The position numbers and the translations under genes are program-made. From NCBI RefSeq assembly GCF_020532645.1, contig NZ_JAJAUZ010000023.1:51228-115227 (forward strand): a DNA stretch of 64,000 nucleotides, in the 5' to 3' direction. Below are positions 41,944 to 52,544 of this stretch, one piece after another. Positions within the stretch are counted from its first letter, which is position 1. Every line of letters starts with the position of its first letter. Source of the stretch: Streptomyces bambusae. Its GTDB lineage: Bacteria > Actinomycetota > Actinomycetes > Streptomycetales > Streptomycetaceae. The notes under the pieces are model-generated. The model was given only the letters and a program-made list of their open reading frames with translations, did no database searches and was not told the DNA's origin.

Positions 41944-42386
41944 TGAGCCCCGGAGCCGTGTTCCCCGCCGGCCCTCGCACGGCGGTGCCGCGTACGGCCG
42001 GACTCCTGTGCGTGGCCGCCGTGTTGCTCACGGCCTGCTCGGCCGGGGGCGGCCCCCGGGCCGTGCCCGGCCCCCCGCCCCTCGAACCGCTCGCCTCGGC
42101 CGTCCCCTGCACCCCCGAAGTGGTCACGGATGCAGGAGAGCTGCGCGAGGGAGCCTGCCGCACCGGGGAGGGCGCGTACCGGCTGCTGACCTTCGCGACC
42201 CCGGCCGGGGAGCAGGCCTGGCTGACGGAGGCCCGGGCGTACGGCGGGAGTTACCTCGTCGGCGACCGGTGGGTGCTCGTCGCCCAGCACCCCGGCGCCC
42301 TCGACGCGGTACGGGCCCGGCTGGGCGGCACCGTCGAGGGCGGCGCCCACCACGGCAGCGCCCACCACGGCAGCGCCCCGCCGTGA
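41943..42386 (+). CDS. Small lipoprotein of the redox cassette
   Basis: 147 residues, GTG start sharing one base with the previous stop (TAGTG). Signal peptide with lipobox LLTAC (lipidated Cys32). The mature part is small, with Cys at about 60 and 76 in VPCTPEVV and EGACRTGEG, possibly one disulfide, and ends in a His-rich tail (HHGSAHHGSAP) that could bind metal. I do not recognise a domain. Position and coupling argue that it works with the COG4315 lipoprotein. Confidence 0.8.
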   Translation: MSPGAVFPAGPRTAVPRTAGLLCVAAVLLTACSAGGGPRAVPGPPPLEPLASAVPCTPEVVTDAGELREGACRTGEGAYRLLTFATPAGEQAWLTEARAYGGSYLVGDRWVLVAQHPGALDAVRARLGGTVEGGAHHGSAHHGSAPP

Positions 42387-42411
42387 CCGGCTGCCGCCCC
42401 GCCGCGACCGG

Positions 42412-43032
42412 TCAGGACACGGCCGCGGGGCTGTGCGCCCCGTCGACGACCAGCCCCGCGACATGGTCGTCGATCATGTCGAGGACGGCCGCCGCGGCCG
42501 CGTCGTCGCCGAGGACCAGCAGGTTCAGGGTCAGCCCGTCGGTCATCGCCGCAAGATAGCGGGCGAGCACCTGCACCGGCACGCTGAGCTCGAACTCCAC
42601 GCTGTCGCGGAGCTGTTCGATCAGCTGTGCGTACGTGGCGGTGTACAGCTCGTACTGGCGGCGGGCCAGGTGTTCCAGGCCCGGCCGGCGGAGGGCGTAC
42701 TGGGTCAGCTCGTACGTGAGCAGGTGCTCGCCCGGATGGGCGGCCACGTGGTCCCAGTACGCCCGGAAGCCGGCCCGCACGGTCTCCCGGAGGGTGGTGC
42801 GCGGGCGGATGGCCTCCTTCACGATCGTCACGTAGTGCCCGGTGATGGTCGTGATGACGGATTCCAGCAGTGCTTCCTTGGAGTCGAAGCAGTAGTGGAA
42901 CACGCTCAGGGACACGCCTGCCTCGGCGGCGATGGACCGGGTCGTGGTCTGCGCGACCCCGTCCCGGGTCATCGCGCGGATCGCGGCCTCGGTCAGCTGC
43001 CTGCGCCGCTCCGCCGAGGGCATGCGTGCCAT
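42412..43032 (-). CDS. TetR family transcriptional regulator (BetI-like)
   Basis: 206 residues. N-terminal helix-turn-helix about 10-55 (RRRQLTEAAIRAMTRDGVAQT, TTRSIAAEAGVSLSVFHYCF), C-terminal BetI-type ligand domain. 45 bp downstream of the dipeptidase-like gene on the same strand, so probably co-transcribed; it may regulate that gene or the converging redox cassette. The effector is unknown. Confidence 0.9.
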   Translation of the reverse strand: MARMPSAERRRQLTEAAIRAMTRDGVAQTTTRSIAAEAGVSLSVFHYCFDSKEALLESVITTITGHYVTIVKEAIRPRTTLRETVRAGFRAYWDHVAAHPGEHLLTYELTQYALRRPGLEHLARRQYELYTATYAQLIEQLRDSVEFELSVPVQVLARYLAAMTDGLTLNLLVLGDDAAAAAVLDMIDDHVAGLVVDGAHSPAAVS

Positions 43033-43077
43033 GGTCCGCCTTTCCGTCGTGCGGTCGTCCGTCGTGCGCGCGGGCGG

Positions 43078-45147
43078 TCAGCTGCTGTAGACGCCGACCT
43101 CGTGCAGCGAGTAGCCCCACTGGGTGCCGCGCTGCAGCCCCTGGATGCGTACGTACCGCGCCGTGACGCCCGTGAACCGGGCCGTGTCGAGGCCGCCGTC
43201 ACCGGCCTCGGTGGACCACACGGTCCGCCAGTCGGAGCCGTCCGTGGACACCTCGATCCGGTACGCCCGACCGTACGCGGTCTCCCAGTCCAGGGTGATG
43301 CGCTTGACCAGGCTCGCGGAGCCGAGGTCGATGCGCAGCCACTGGTTGTCGTTCCACTCGCTCGCCCAGCGGGTGCCCGAGTCGCCGTCGACGGCCCGGC
43401 CGGGCTGGTAGCTGACGAACGGGTTCCACCACTCGGAGGTCGAGGCCGCGGCCGCGGCGCCGGTGGCGAGGTTGACGCCCGACTTGTGGCGCTCGGAGTT
43501 GCCCCAGGTGGTGAGGTAGGACTCGGCCCCGCGCATCAGGTCGTCCACCACGTCCTGGCCGCCGACCAGCCGGACGTCCTCGATCCAGTCGGGCACGAGC
43601 CCGTAGTGCGAGGCGCCGTCGGTGTTGATGTTCCAGGTCCGCTGCCCGGTGGTCTGCTTGTCGATGACGGAGCCGCCGTCGGCGCTGCGGAACGGATACT
43701 TCACAGGGTTCGGGGTGTCCGCGCCGCGCGGGCCGGGCCAGCCGCCGACGCCGTTCATGTCGGTGCCGTAGCCGTAGCCCACGTTGTACTTGTCCCGCAG
43801 GGCGTCGGTGCGCTTCGCCTCGGCGCTGAAGCCCTCGGCGCCGCTCATGTACTGGGTGGCGAAGCCGCCGAGCTTGTACAGGCGCTCGGTCCACTCGGCA
43901 TCCATCCAGCTGTGCGAGGAGATCACGCCGGGGTAGGACTCGGACTCCAGGATGTCGAAGGCCCGGCCCGCGGCCTTGACGCTCATGTGGTCGACTTCGA
44001 GCATCATCTTGCGTTTCATCATCCCGCGGACCGCGTACTCGCCGAGTTCGGTGAGCCCCCGGGTGTTGCACTGCGCGTCCGCGGCGTACGTGGGCACGCT
44101 CACGCCGGCCGGCAGCTCCTTCGCCGCCTGCGGGGCGGCGGCCAGGCCGATCGGGTTGTCGTGCTGCGGGCCGGTGCACTTCTCGGTCTTCCAGAAGGTG
44201 CCGGTCGACAGGAACTGGCCCACGTTGATCGCCGTACCGAGCGCGCCGGAGTCGAAGCGGACGCCGCACAGCGCGTTGTCGAACTTGTGGCACAGGAACA
44301 TGCTGCGCACGCCGATCCGGTGCAGCTCGTCGAGGCCCCGGTCGATGTCGGCCTTGCCGCACTGGGCGATGTCGAGGATCTGCTTGCAGCCGAAGGGCTC
44401 GGAGGTCTCCACGCCGAGGACCACGGCCAGCTTGCCCTGCTCGATCACCTGGCGGGCCTGGTCGGAGTCGGTGACGATCCGGAACCAGCCCTTGCCCGCT
44501 CCGCCGTACATCTTGTCCACGTACGCCTGCATGTCGTACGTCTTCTGCGCCTCCAGCCGGATGGCGGTCATCTCGTCGCAGCTGCGGTCCTTGAAGAAGT
44601 AGACCGAGCAGATCACGCCGTTGGTCACGAGGTCGTTGACGAGGACGCGCTGGCCGCCGCGCCAGGCCCGCTCGATCCACGCGTAGTAGTTCTGCTGGTG
44701 GGTGAGCGAGTCGTGGGCCGGCCAGTCCTTGAAGGTGGGCCAGCCGTCGGGGTCGTGCTTGCCGTCGCCGCCCTTGGTGATGAAGTCGAAGACGGCGAGC
44801 GAACCGTCCGGGTAGTGCTCGGGGCAGTCCTTGAGGGCGTCTGCGATGCCCTGGTCGGAGAAGGGCTTGCCGCAGATCAGGCGGCCGCCGAAGCCCTCGT
44901 TGGACATGATGTGGTCATGGGCGTCGACGAAGCCGCGCACCCGCCCCTTGTCGTCGGTGCCCTTGAAGGGCTCGCCGGTGACGCCGATCTCGGAGTCGGG
45001 CGCGGGCCGCGCGGTGGGCGTCCACCAGCCCGGGTCGGCCGCGGCTCCGGACGCCGGGACGAGGGACAGGCCCAGCAGGGCGAGCAGCAGCGTCAGAAGG
45101 ACAAGGGGGCGGCGCCTGCTGCGTGGGGGTGCAGTCATGGTCATCAC
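43078..45147 (-). CDS. Secreted dipeptidase-like amidohydrolase with C-terminal discoidin domain
   Basis: 689 residues from the GTG at 45147 (ATG starts at 45144 and 45138 are alternatives). Signal peptide about 1-37. A TIM-barrel metal-hydrolase-like domain spans about 65-530 and begins FVDAHDHIM (H77, H79), with later KMMLEVDHMS and VISSHSWMD as probable metal ligands; it resembles the M19/amidohydrolase superfamily. An F5/8 type C (discoidin) carbohydrate-binding domain fills about 545-689 (AVDGDSGTRWASEWNDNQWL). Substrate unknown; peptide or aminoacyl cleavage at the cell wall is plausible. Several Cys suggest disulfides. Upstream of a TetR gene. Confidence 0.85.
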   Translation of the reverse strand: MMTMTAPPRSRRRPLVLLTLLLALLGLSLVPASGAAADPGWWTPTARPAPDSEIGVTGEPFKGTDDKGRVRGFVDAHDHIMSNEGFGGRLICGKPFSDQGIADALKDCPEHYPDGSLAVFDFITKGGDGKHDPDGWPTFKDWPAHDSLTHQQNYYAWIERAWRGGQRVLVNDLVTNGVICSVYFFKDRSCDEMTAIRLEAQKTYDMQAYVDKMYGGAGKGWFRIVTDSDQARQVIEQGKLAVVLGVETSEPFGCKQILDIAQCGKADIDRGLDELHRIGVRSMFLCHKFDNALCGVRFDSGALGTAINVGQFLSTGTFWKTEKCTGPQHDNPIGLAAAPQAAKELPAGVSVPTYAADAQCNTRGLTELGEYAVRGMMKRKMMLEVDHMSVKAAGRAFDILESESYPGVISSHSWMDAEWTERLYKLGGFATQYMSGAEGFSAEAKRTDALRDKYNVGYGYGTDMNGVGGWPGPRGADTPNPVKYPFRSADGGSVIDKQTTGQRTWNINTDGASHYGLVPDWIEDVRLVGGQDVVDDLMRGAESYLTTWGNSERHKSGVNLATGAAAAASTSEWWNPFVSYQPGRAVDGDSGTRWASEWNDNQWLRIDLGSASLVKRITLDWETAYGRAYRIEVSTDGSDWRTVWSTEAGDGGLDTARFTGVTARYVRIQGLQRGTQWGYSLHEVGVYSS

Positions 45148-45587
45148 TCACGTCTCGGTTGGGGCGGCACGGTGGGGGACCAGCCGTCCGGCCTCATGAC
45201 CGCATGGCGTGATTGTCATGTCCGGCGCAAACGGCGTGTCGAGAATCGCGACTGCCGGCATCGGAGTCAAGAGTCCGGGACAACCGACCTGATGCACCGT
45301 CGGATTTTTGCCGCCATTCCGTCAGGTTCGTGCAAGGCCCACGTCAGGACGCGTGTCGCGAAGGGGTGCGGGCCCGCCCGCGACCCCGGGTGGGCCGTCA
45401 CCCACCGTGAAGGAGTCGTGGCGCTGCGGAGGTCTCGTGGGGGTCCGATCCCGCCCCCGGGGCCTGATCCGGCCCGCTGTCGCCACGCCGTTCGCGCACC
45501 AGTGCCCCACCCCTGTCGGGAACGCCTCGATCACGAGATATCTTGATGTCGAGCAATGTTGCAGACGTGACGTGGAGCGGAGATCCG
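45148..45587. promoter_or_regulatory. Divergent promoter region upstream of icd
   Basis: This 440-bp gap between the divergent dipeptidase-like gene and icd has no believable gene. Close to icd, ATATCTTGATGTCGAG at 45537-45552 is an imperfect palindrome of the TCTTGA-NN-TCAAGA type seen upstream of some Streptomyces central-metabolism genes; it overlaps the likely -10 area. GGAGCGGAGA at 45574-45583 is the ribosome binding site for the GTG at 45588. The left half is expected to hold the dipeptidase promoter, which I could not define. Confidence 0.4.
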
Positions 45588-47807
<2,220 letters not shown>

Positions 47808-47846
47808 CCCTCCCGGGGGCCCCGCCCCCGAACCCGCACCACCCAC

Positions 47847-47877
47847 CCGGCGGGGCTGGACCGTCCAGCCCCGCCGG
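47847..47877 (+). terminator. Terminator hairpin of icd
   Basis: CCGGCGGGGCTGGA (47847-47860) pairs perfectly with TCCAGCCCCGCCGG (47864-47877) across a 3-nt loop, 39 bp after the icd stop. The stem sequence is related to the tail part of the palindromic repeat family. A degenerate copy of that repeat continues to about 47950. Confidence 0.75.
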
Positions 47878-48030
47878 TGGCGTTTCCGGGCGGGGGCGTC
47901 CAGCCCGTCCGGCGTTTGAGGACCGGGGGCCGCGGCGGAGCCCGGGGGCTGGAGCCGGACCCGCTCGGCCTCCGGACCGGGCTCGGCTCCAGGCCCCCCG
48001 CTCAGGCCCGCTCAGGCCCGTCAGGCCCGC

Positions 48031-49431
48031 TCAGGCCCGCTCCGCGAAGCGCACCCGGAACAGCGCCCCACCCCCGGCCGCCGGCTCCGCCACCAGCACC
48101 GCCCCGTGCGCCTGCGCGATCTGCCGGGCCATCGCCAGCCCCAGCCCCGACCCCGGCAGGGCCCGCGCCGACCCCGCCCGGTAGAACCGGTCGAAGACGT
48201 ACGGCAGGTCCTCGGCCGCAATCCCCGGCCCGTGATCCCGTACGGTCACCTCCGCCACCCCGCCGGGACACCGCAGCCCGACCTCCACGGGCAACCCCGC
48301 CGGGCTGAACTTCGCCGCATTGTCCAGCAGGTTCGACAGCAGCCGGCTGAGCCGGGCCGGCACCCCCGGCACCACCGCCCCCGCTGCGCCGTCCGCCACC
48401 TCCAGCGCGAACGGAACGGCCGGCCAGTGCGTCCGGGCCGCCGCCACCGCATGCTGCACCAGCGCGGCCACCCGTACGTCCTCCACCAGCGGCTGCGGCT
48501 CCTCGTCCCGCGCCAGCTCGATCAGATCGTTCACGAGCCCCGTCACCTCCCGCAGCTGCCGCCCCAACGCCCCCGCCGCCCGGGTTCGTTGAGCCTCCGT
48601 CAGGCGATCGGCCCGTGCGAGGAGTTCGGCATTGGTCCGCAGTGCCGTCAGCGGTGTCCGCAACTCGTGAGACGCATCCGCGACCAGCCGCCGCTGCGCC
48701 GTCACCGACTGCTCCAGCTCGTCCAGCATGCTGTTGAAACTGCCCGCCAGTCGGGTCAGTTCGTCCTCCCGCCCCGGCGGCGGCAGCTCGATCCGGTGCC
48801 CCGGATCCCGGGTCGCCGTGATCCGCTCGGCCGTCGCGGTCAGCCGGGCCACCGGCGCGAGTCCGGTACGGGCCACCCACGAACCCAGCACGGCGGCCAG
48901 CAGCACCCCGCCCGCCCCCACCAGCACCAGCAGCCACGCCGCCTGCCCGACCCCCTCCGCCACGGTGTCGGCCCGCAGCGCCACCTGGAGCGCCAGCCCG
49001 TCCCCGTACGGCGTGGTCAGCATCCGCGCCGGATGCCCGGACAGGGTGAAGTCGCTGCGGAACCCCGGGTGTTCACCTGCCGCGACCCGGCGTACGGCCC
49101 CGCTCACCGGCAGCAGGTACGGCTCGCGCGGATCCCGCACGGCAGCGGCCGGCACCAGCTGTGCGCAGGCCGGCGCCGCGAGGAACCGGCACTCCCCGGC
49201 CAGCACCCCCGGCCCCGCGCGCCGGTTCTGCTGGGCGACCAGCCGCGCCGACTGCGTCAGGTTCAGGTCGAGCTGCCGGTACAGCTCGTACCGGACGATG
49301 AAGAACGCCGCCGTGCACACGCACACCACCACACATGCGACGGCCGCCGTCGCCGCCACCGCCAGCCGCGTCCGCAGCGCCCCGCGCCGCCGCCAGCGCC
49401 CGCCGAGCCGCCGCGCACCCCGCCCGGTCAC
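48031..49431 (-). CDS. Sensor histidine kinase (MprB/CseC-like)
   Basis: 466 residues. Helix 1 about 21-46, an external sensor domain of about 115 residues with two Cys (C81, C89), helix 2 about 163-187, HAMP about 188-240, dimerisation helix with phospho-His in DASHELRTPL (H255), and a HATPase domain with LLSNLLDNAAKFSP, DHGPGI and GSGLGLAM. Overlaps the response regulator gene by 4 bp (ATGA), so it is translated with it. The sensor domain is not recognisable; stress at the envelope is a guess supported by the murG-like gene next door. Confidence 0.92.
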   Translation of the reverse strand: MTGRGARRLGGRWRRRGALRTRLAVAATAAVACVVVCVCTAAFFIVRYELYRQLDLNLTQSARLVAQQNRRAGPGVLAGECRFLAAPACAQLVPAAAVRDPREPYLLPVSGAVRRVAAGEHPGFRSDFTLSGHPARMLTTPYGDGLALQVALRADTVAEGVGQAAWLLVLVGAGGVLLAAVLGSWVARTGLAPVARLTATAERITATRDPGHRIELPPPGREDELTRLAGSFNSMLDELEQSVTAQRRLVADASHELRTPLTALRTNAELLARADRLTEAQRTRAAGALGRQLREVTGLVNDLIELARDEEPQPLVEDVRVAALVQHAVAAARTHWPAVPFALEVADGAAGAVVPGVPARLSRLLSNLLDNAAKFSPAGLPVEVGLRCPGGVAEVTVRDHGPGIAAEDLPYVFDRFYRAGSARALPGSGLGLAMARQIAQAHGAVLVAEPAAGGGALFRVRFAERA

Positions 49432-50114
49432 GCCGCGTCCAGCCGGTACCCGACCCCGTGCACGGTGCGCACCAGCCGCGGCTCGCCCGCCGCCTCCAGC
49501 TTCCGCCGCAGATAACCCACGTACACCGCCAGCGAGTTGGAGTCCGGACCGAAGTCACGCCCCCACACCAGCTCCAGGATCAGCTCCCGCGGCAGCACCT
49601 GCCCGGGATGCCGCAGCAGCAGCTCCAGCAGCGCCGCCTCGGTCCGGCTGAACTCCAGGTGCCGCTCCCCGCGCCGCCCCGTGCGCGTCTCCGGATCCAG
49701 CGACAGGTCCCCGAACACCAGCGGCCCGCCCCCCTCGGCCGGCCCGGGCGCCGCCCGCCGCAGCAGCGCCCGTACCCGGGCCACCAGCTCGTCCAGAGCG
49801 AACGGCTTGACGAGGTAGTCGTCCGCCCCCGCCTCCAGCCCGTCCACCCGCTCGCTGACCGAATCCAGTGCCGTGAGCACCAGCACCGGCGTCCGGTCCC
49901 CGACCGCCCGCAACTGCCGGCACACCCCGAGCCCGTCCAGCACCGGCATCATCACGTCGAGCACCACCGCGTCCGGCTGCCACCCGGCCACCGCGGACAG
50001 CGCCTCCAGCCCGTCCCCGGCCTCCCGCACCTCGAACCCCTCCACCTCCAACCCGTCCACCACAGCCGCCCGCACCTCAACCTCGTCATCAACCACCAGA
50101 ACCCGCTTCCGCAT
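49428..50114 (-). CDS. OmpR-family response regulator (MprA/CseB-like)
   Basis: 228 residues from the ATG at 50114 (a TTG 6 bp upstream is possible). Receiver domain 3-115 with acidic pocket VVDDE, phospho-Asp in VLDVMMP (D53), Thr in VLTA and Lys in LVKPFA (K103). C-terminal winged helix about 130-226 (FSRTEAALLELLLRHPGQVL, LAVYVGYLRRKLE, RTVHGVGYRL). First gene of the pair with the kinase. The tandem TCTTAGA repeat at 50138-50159 just upstream is a likely binding site for itself. Confidence 0.94.
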   Translation of the reverse strand: MRKRVLVVDDEVEVRAAVVDGLEVEGFEVREAGDGLEALSAVAGWQPDAVVLDVMMPVLDGLGVCRQLRAVGDRTPVLVLTALDSVSERVDGLEAGADDYLVKPFALDELVARVRALLRRAAPGPAEGGGPLVFGDLSLDPETRTGRRGERHLEFSRTEAALLELLLRHPGQVLPRELILELVWGRDFGPDSNSLAVYVGYLRRKLEAAGEPRLVRTVHGVGYRLDAA

Positions 50115-50137
50115 CCCCAAATCCTGCCAAACCCACC

Positions 50138-50159
50138 TCTTAGAACCTTCTTAGACCGC
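50138..50159. promoter_or_regulatory. Tandem 11-bp direct repeat, likely response-regulator site
   Basis: TCTTAGAACCT (50138-50148) is followed directly by TCTTAGACCGC (50149-50159): two perfect TCTTAGA heptamers 11 bp apart, the half-site spacing used by OmpR/PhoB-family dimers. It lies in the 63-bp gap between the regulator gene and the murG-like gene, so it could control both. Confidence 0.6.
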
Positions 50160-50177
50160 CGCACGACCCTGCTCTCC

Positions 50178-51338
50178 ATGAGCGCATCACTTTCCGTTGT
50201 CATCGGGGCCGGGGGTACCGGTGGGCACATCTATCCGGGGCTGGCACTCGCCGAGGAGTTGCGGCGGGTTGTGCCGGGGGCCCGGGTCTCCTTCATCGGG
50301 ACCGAGCGGGGGCTGGAGACCGGGCTGGTGCCGGGGGCCGGGTACCGGCTGGACACCGTCGACATGATTCCGTTCGATCCTGCGCTGGGGGCCCGGCGGT
50401 ATCTGCTGCCCGCCGCGCTGCTGCGGTCGGCGCAGCAGGCGCGGGGGGTGCTGCGCCGGCAGGGTGCGCAGGTGGTGGTGGGGATGGGCGGGTATCCCAG
50501 TGCGCCCGCCGTGCTGGGGGCCCGGCTGGCCGGGCTGCCCGCGCTGATCCACGAGTCCAATGCGGTGCCGGGGCGGGCCAACCGGTTCGCGGCCCGGCTG
50601 ACCCCGCACATCGCGGTCGCGTTCGACCGCAGCCGGCGGCACCTGGCCGGCGGGGAGCGGGCGCTGACCACCGGCATGCCGATCGCCGCGGCCCTCGCCG
50701 GGCTGGACCGGGCCGGCTGCCGGGACGGGGCCCGCCGGATGCTCGGGGTGCCGGCCGGGGCCCGGCTGGTCGTGTTCAACGGCGGCAGCCTCGGCGCCGC
50801 CCGGCTCACCGCCGCCGCGACCGGCCTGGCCCGGGAGTGGCGGAACCGGGACGACGTACGGCTGCTCGTGAAGACCGGGCCGCCGGCCCTCGACGCGGCC
50901 CGGCGGGACCTCGCCGGCAACGGCGGCGACCGGATCGCGCGGGCCGTGCCGTACCTGGACCGGATGGACCTCGTGTACGCGGCCGCCGACCTCATCGTGT
51001 GCCGGGCCGGGTCCGCCACCGTCGCCGAACTCGCCTGCACCGGCGTCCCGGCCGTGCTCGTGCCCTACCCGCACGCCCCCGGCGACCACCAGACCCACAA
51101 CGCCCGGGTCCTGGCCGACGACGGCGCCGGCCTGCTGCTGCCCGACGCCGAGGCCACGGCCGAGCGGCTGGCCGGCCTCGTCGGGCCGCTGCTCGCCGAC
51201 CCGGCCCGGCTCGCCGCGATGAGCGGCGCCGCCGACCCCGGGCCGCACGCCCGGGCGGCCGAGCTCCTTGCCGCCGAGGTCCTCCGCCTGGCCGGCCACC
51301 CGGCCGCCGGGGCCGCGGCCCGCCCGCAGCACGCATGA
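50178..51338 (+). CDS. murG: MurG-like UDP-GlcNAc transferase, probable second copy
   Basis: 386 residues. GT28 fold: N-terminal GAGGTGGHIYP (lipid-side G-loop, H17), GMGGYPSAPAV, HESNAVPGRANR, and C-terminal GGSLGAARL and CRAGSATVAELACTGVPAVLVPYPHAPGDHQTHNA (UDP-GlcNAc site). MurG adds GlcNAc to lipid I to make lipid II. It is not in the division/cell-wall cluster that carries the essential murG of actinomycetes, so this is likely a paralogue, perhaps with modified acceptor or used under stress. Divergent from the two-component system, upstream of a sugar dehydratase gene. Confidence 0.88.
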   Translation: MSASLSVVIGAGGTGGHIYPGLALAEELRRVVPGARVSFIGTERGLETGLVPGAGYRLDTVDMIPFDPALGARRYLLPAALLRSAQQARGVLRRQGAQVVVGMGGYPSAPAVLGARLAGLPALIHESNAVPGRANRFAARLTPHIAVAFDRSRRHLAGGERALTTGMPIAAALAGLDRAGCRDGARRMLGVPAGARLVVFNGGSLGAARLTAAATGLAREWRNRDDVRLLVKTGPPALDAARRDLAGNGGDRIARAVPYLDRMDLVYAAADLIVCRAGSATVAELACTGVPAVLVPYPHAPGDHQTHNARVLADDGAGLLLPDAEATAERLAGLVGPLLADPARLAAMSGAADPGPHARAAELLAAEVLRLAGHPAAGAAARPQHA

Positions 51339-51385
51339 CCCTTCACCACGACCACCCGAGCCCTCCACCGGACAGGACGACCACC

Positions 51386-52399
51386 ATGCACACCACCACC
51401 CCCCACCCCCACCCCTGGCACGGACGGACCGTGCTCGTCACCGGCGCCGAGGGGTTCATCGGCTCGGCCCTCGTCGACCTGCTCGTCGCGCGCGGCGCCC
51501 GGGTGCGGGCGTTCGTGCACTACAAGCCGTACGCCGAGAAGGGCCATCTGGCCCACCACCTCGGGCCCGGCAGCGCCGTCGAGATGCTCGCGGGCGACGT
51601 CCGCGACGCCGGCCGGGTCTCCGACGCCGTCCAGGGCTGCGACACCGTCTTCCACCTCGCCGCCCTCATCGGCATCCCGTACAGCTACGACTCGCCCGGC
51701 GCGTACGTGCAGACGAACGTGACCGGCACCGAGAACGTCGCCGAGGCCTGCCGCCGCCACGGCGTGCGCCGGCTCGTGCACACCTCCACCAGCGAGGTGT
51801 ACGGCACCGCGATCACCGCCCCGATATCCGAGAGCCACCCGCTCCAGCCGCAGTCCCCGTACTCCGCCTCGAAGATCGGCGCGGACATGATGGCCCTCTC
51901 CTTCCACCACGCGTTCGAGCTGCCGGTGACCGTGGTCCGCCCGTTCAACACGTACGGGCCCCGCCAGTCGGCCCGCGCCGTCATCCCCACCATCCTCGCC
52001 CAACTCCACTCCGGTGCAAGGGAGATCAAGCTCGGATCGGTCACCCCGACCCGTGACTTCACCTATGTCACCGACACCGCCGAGGGGTTCCTCGCCGCCT
52101 CCGAATGCGACCGGGCCCTCGGCCACGTGCTCAACCTCGGCACCGGCACCGAGATCTCCGTCGGCGACCTGGCCCGCGAGCTGATCACGGCCTCCGGCCG
52201 GGACGCCCGCGTGGTCGTCGACCCGGCCCGGCTGCGGCCGGCGGGCAGCGAGGTCGAGCGGCTGCTGTCGGACAACTCCCGGGCCCGCGACTGGGCCGGC
52301 TGGCAGCCGCAGGTGCCGCTGCCGGAGGGGCTGCGCCGCACCTCGGACTGGGTCGCCGGCCACCTGCACCTCTTCGCCCCCGACCGGTACCAGGTCTGA
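51386..52399 (+). CDS. NAD-dependent sugar-nucleotide 4,6-dehydratase-like SDR (LegB-type)
   Basis: 337 residues from the ATG at 51386, with GGACAGGACGA upstream. An in-frame ATG at 51335 overlaps the murG stop (ATGA) and would add 17 residues; both are open. Extended SDR: NAD motif VTGAEGFIGS, active-site Tyr and Lys in QSPYSASKIGAD (Y159, K163), and TSTSEVYGTA, RPFNTYGPRQSARAVIPTI, RDFTYVTDTAEGF. It resembles LegB-type GlcNAc-nucleotide 4,6-dehydratases that start deoxy-amino sugar pathways. It may supply a modified sugar donor for the murG-like enzyme or a wall glycan; no aminotransferase follows. Confidence 0.82.
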   Translation: MHTTTPHPHPWHGRTVLVTGAEGFIGSALVDLLVARGARVRAFVHYKPYAEKGHLAHHLGPGSAVEMLAGDVRDAGRVSDAVQGCDTVFHLAALIGIPYSYDSPGAYVQTNVTGTENVAEACRRHGVRRLVHTSTSEVYGTAITAPISESHPLQPQSPYSASKIGADMMALSFHHAFELPVTVVRPFNTYGPRQSARAVIPTILAQLHSGAREIKLGSVTPTRDFTYVTDTAEGFLAASECDRALGHVLNLGTGTEISVGDLARELITASGRDARVVVDPARLRPAGSEVERLLSDNSRARDWAGWQPQVPLPEGLRRTSDWVAGHLHLFAPDRYQV

Positions 52400-52544
52400 C
52401 GGCGGCCGCGGGCTGCACGCGTACGGGCGGCCAACTCGGCGTGAACTCCGCCGCGTCGGCCGCCCGCAGCGCGGGAAGGCTCTGCACGCTGTGGGTACGA
52501 CGCACCGCGCACCACCGCCGGACCGCCGACCTCAGGGGGGACCC

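Noticed and set aside
42433..45546. A 1037-residue plus-strand frame opposite the TetR and dipeptidase-like genes
   Set aside because: No domain and antisense to two clear genes.
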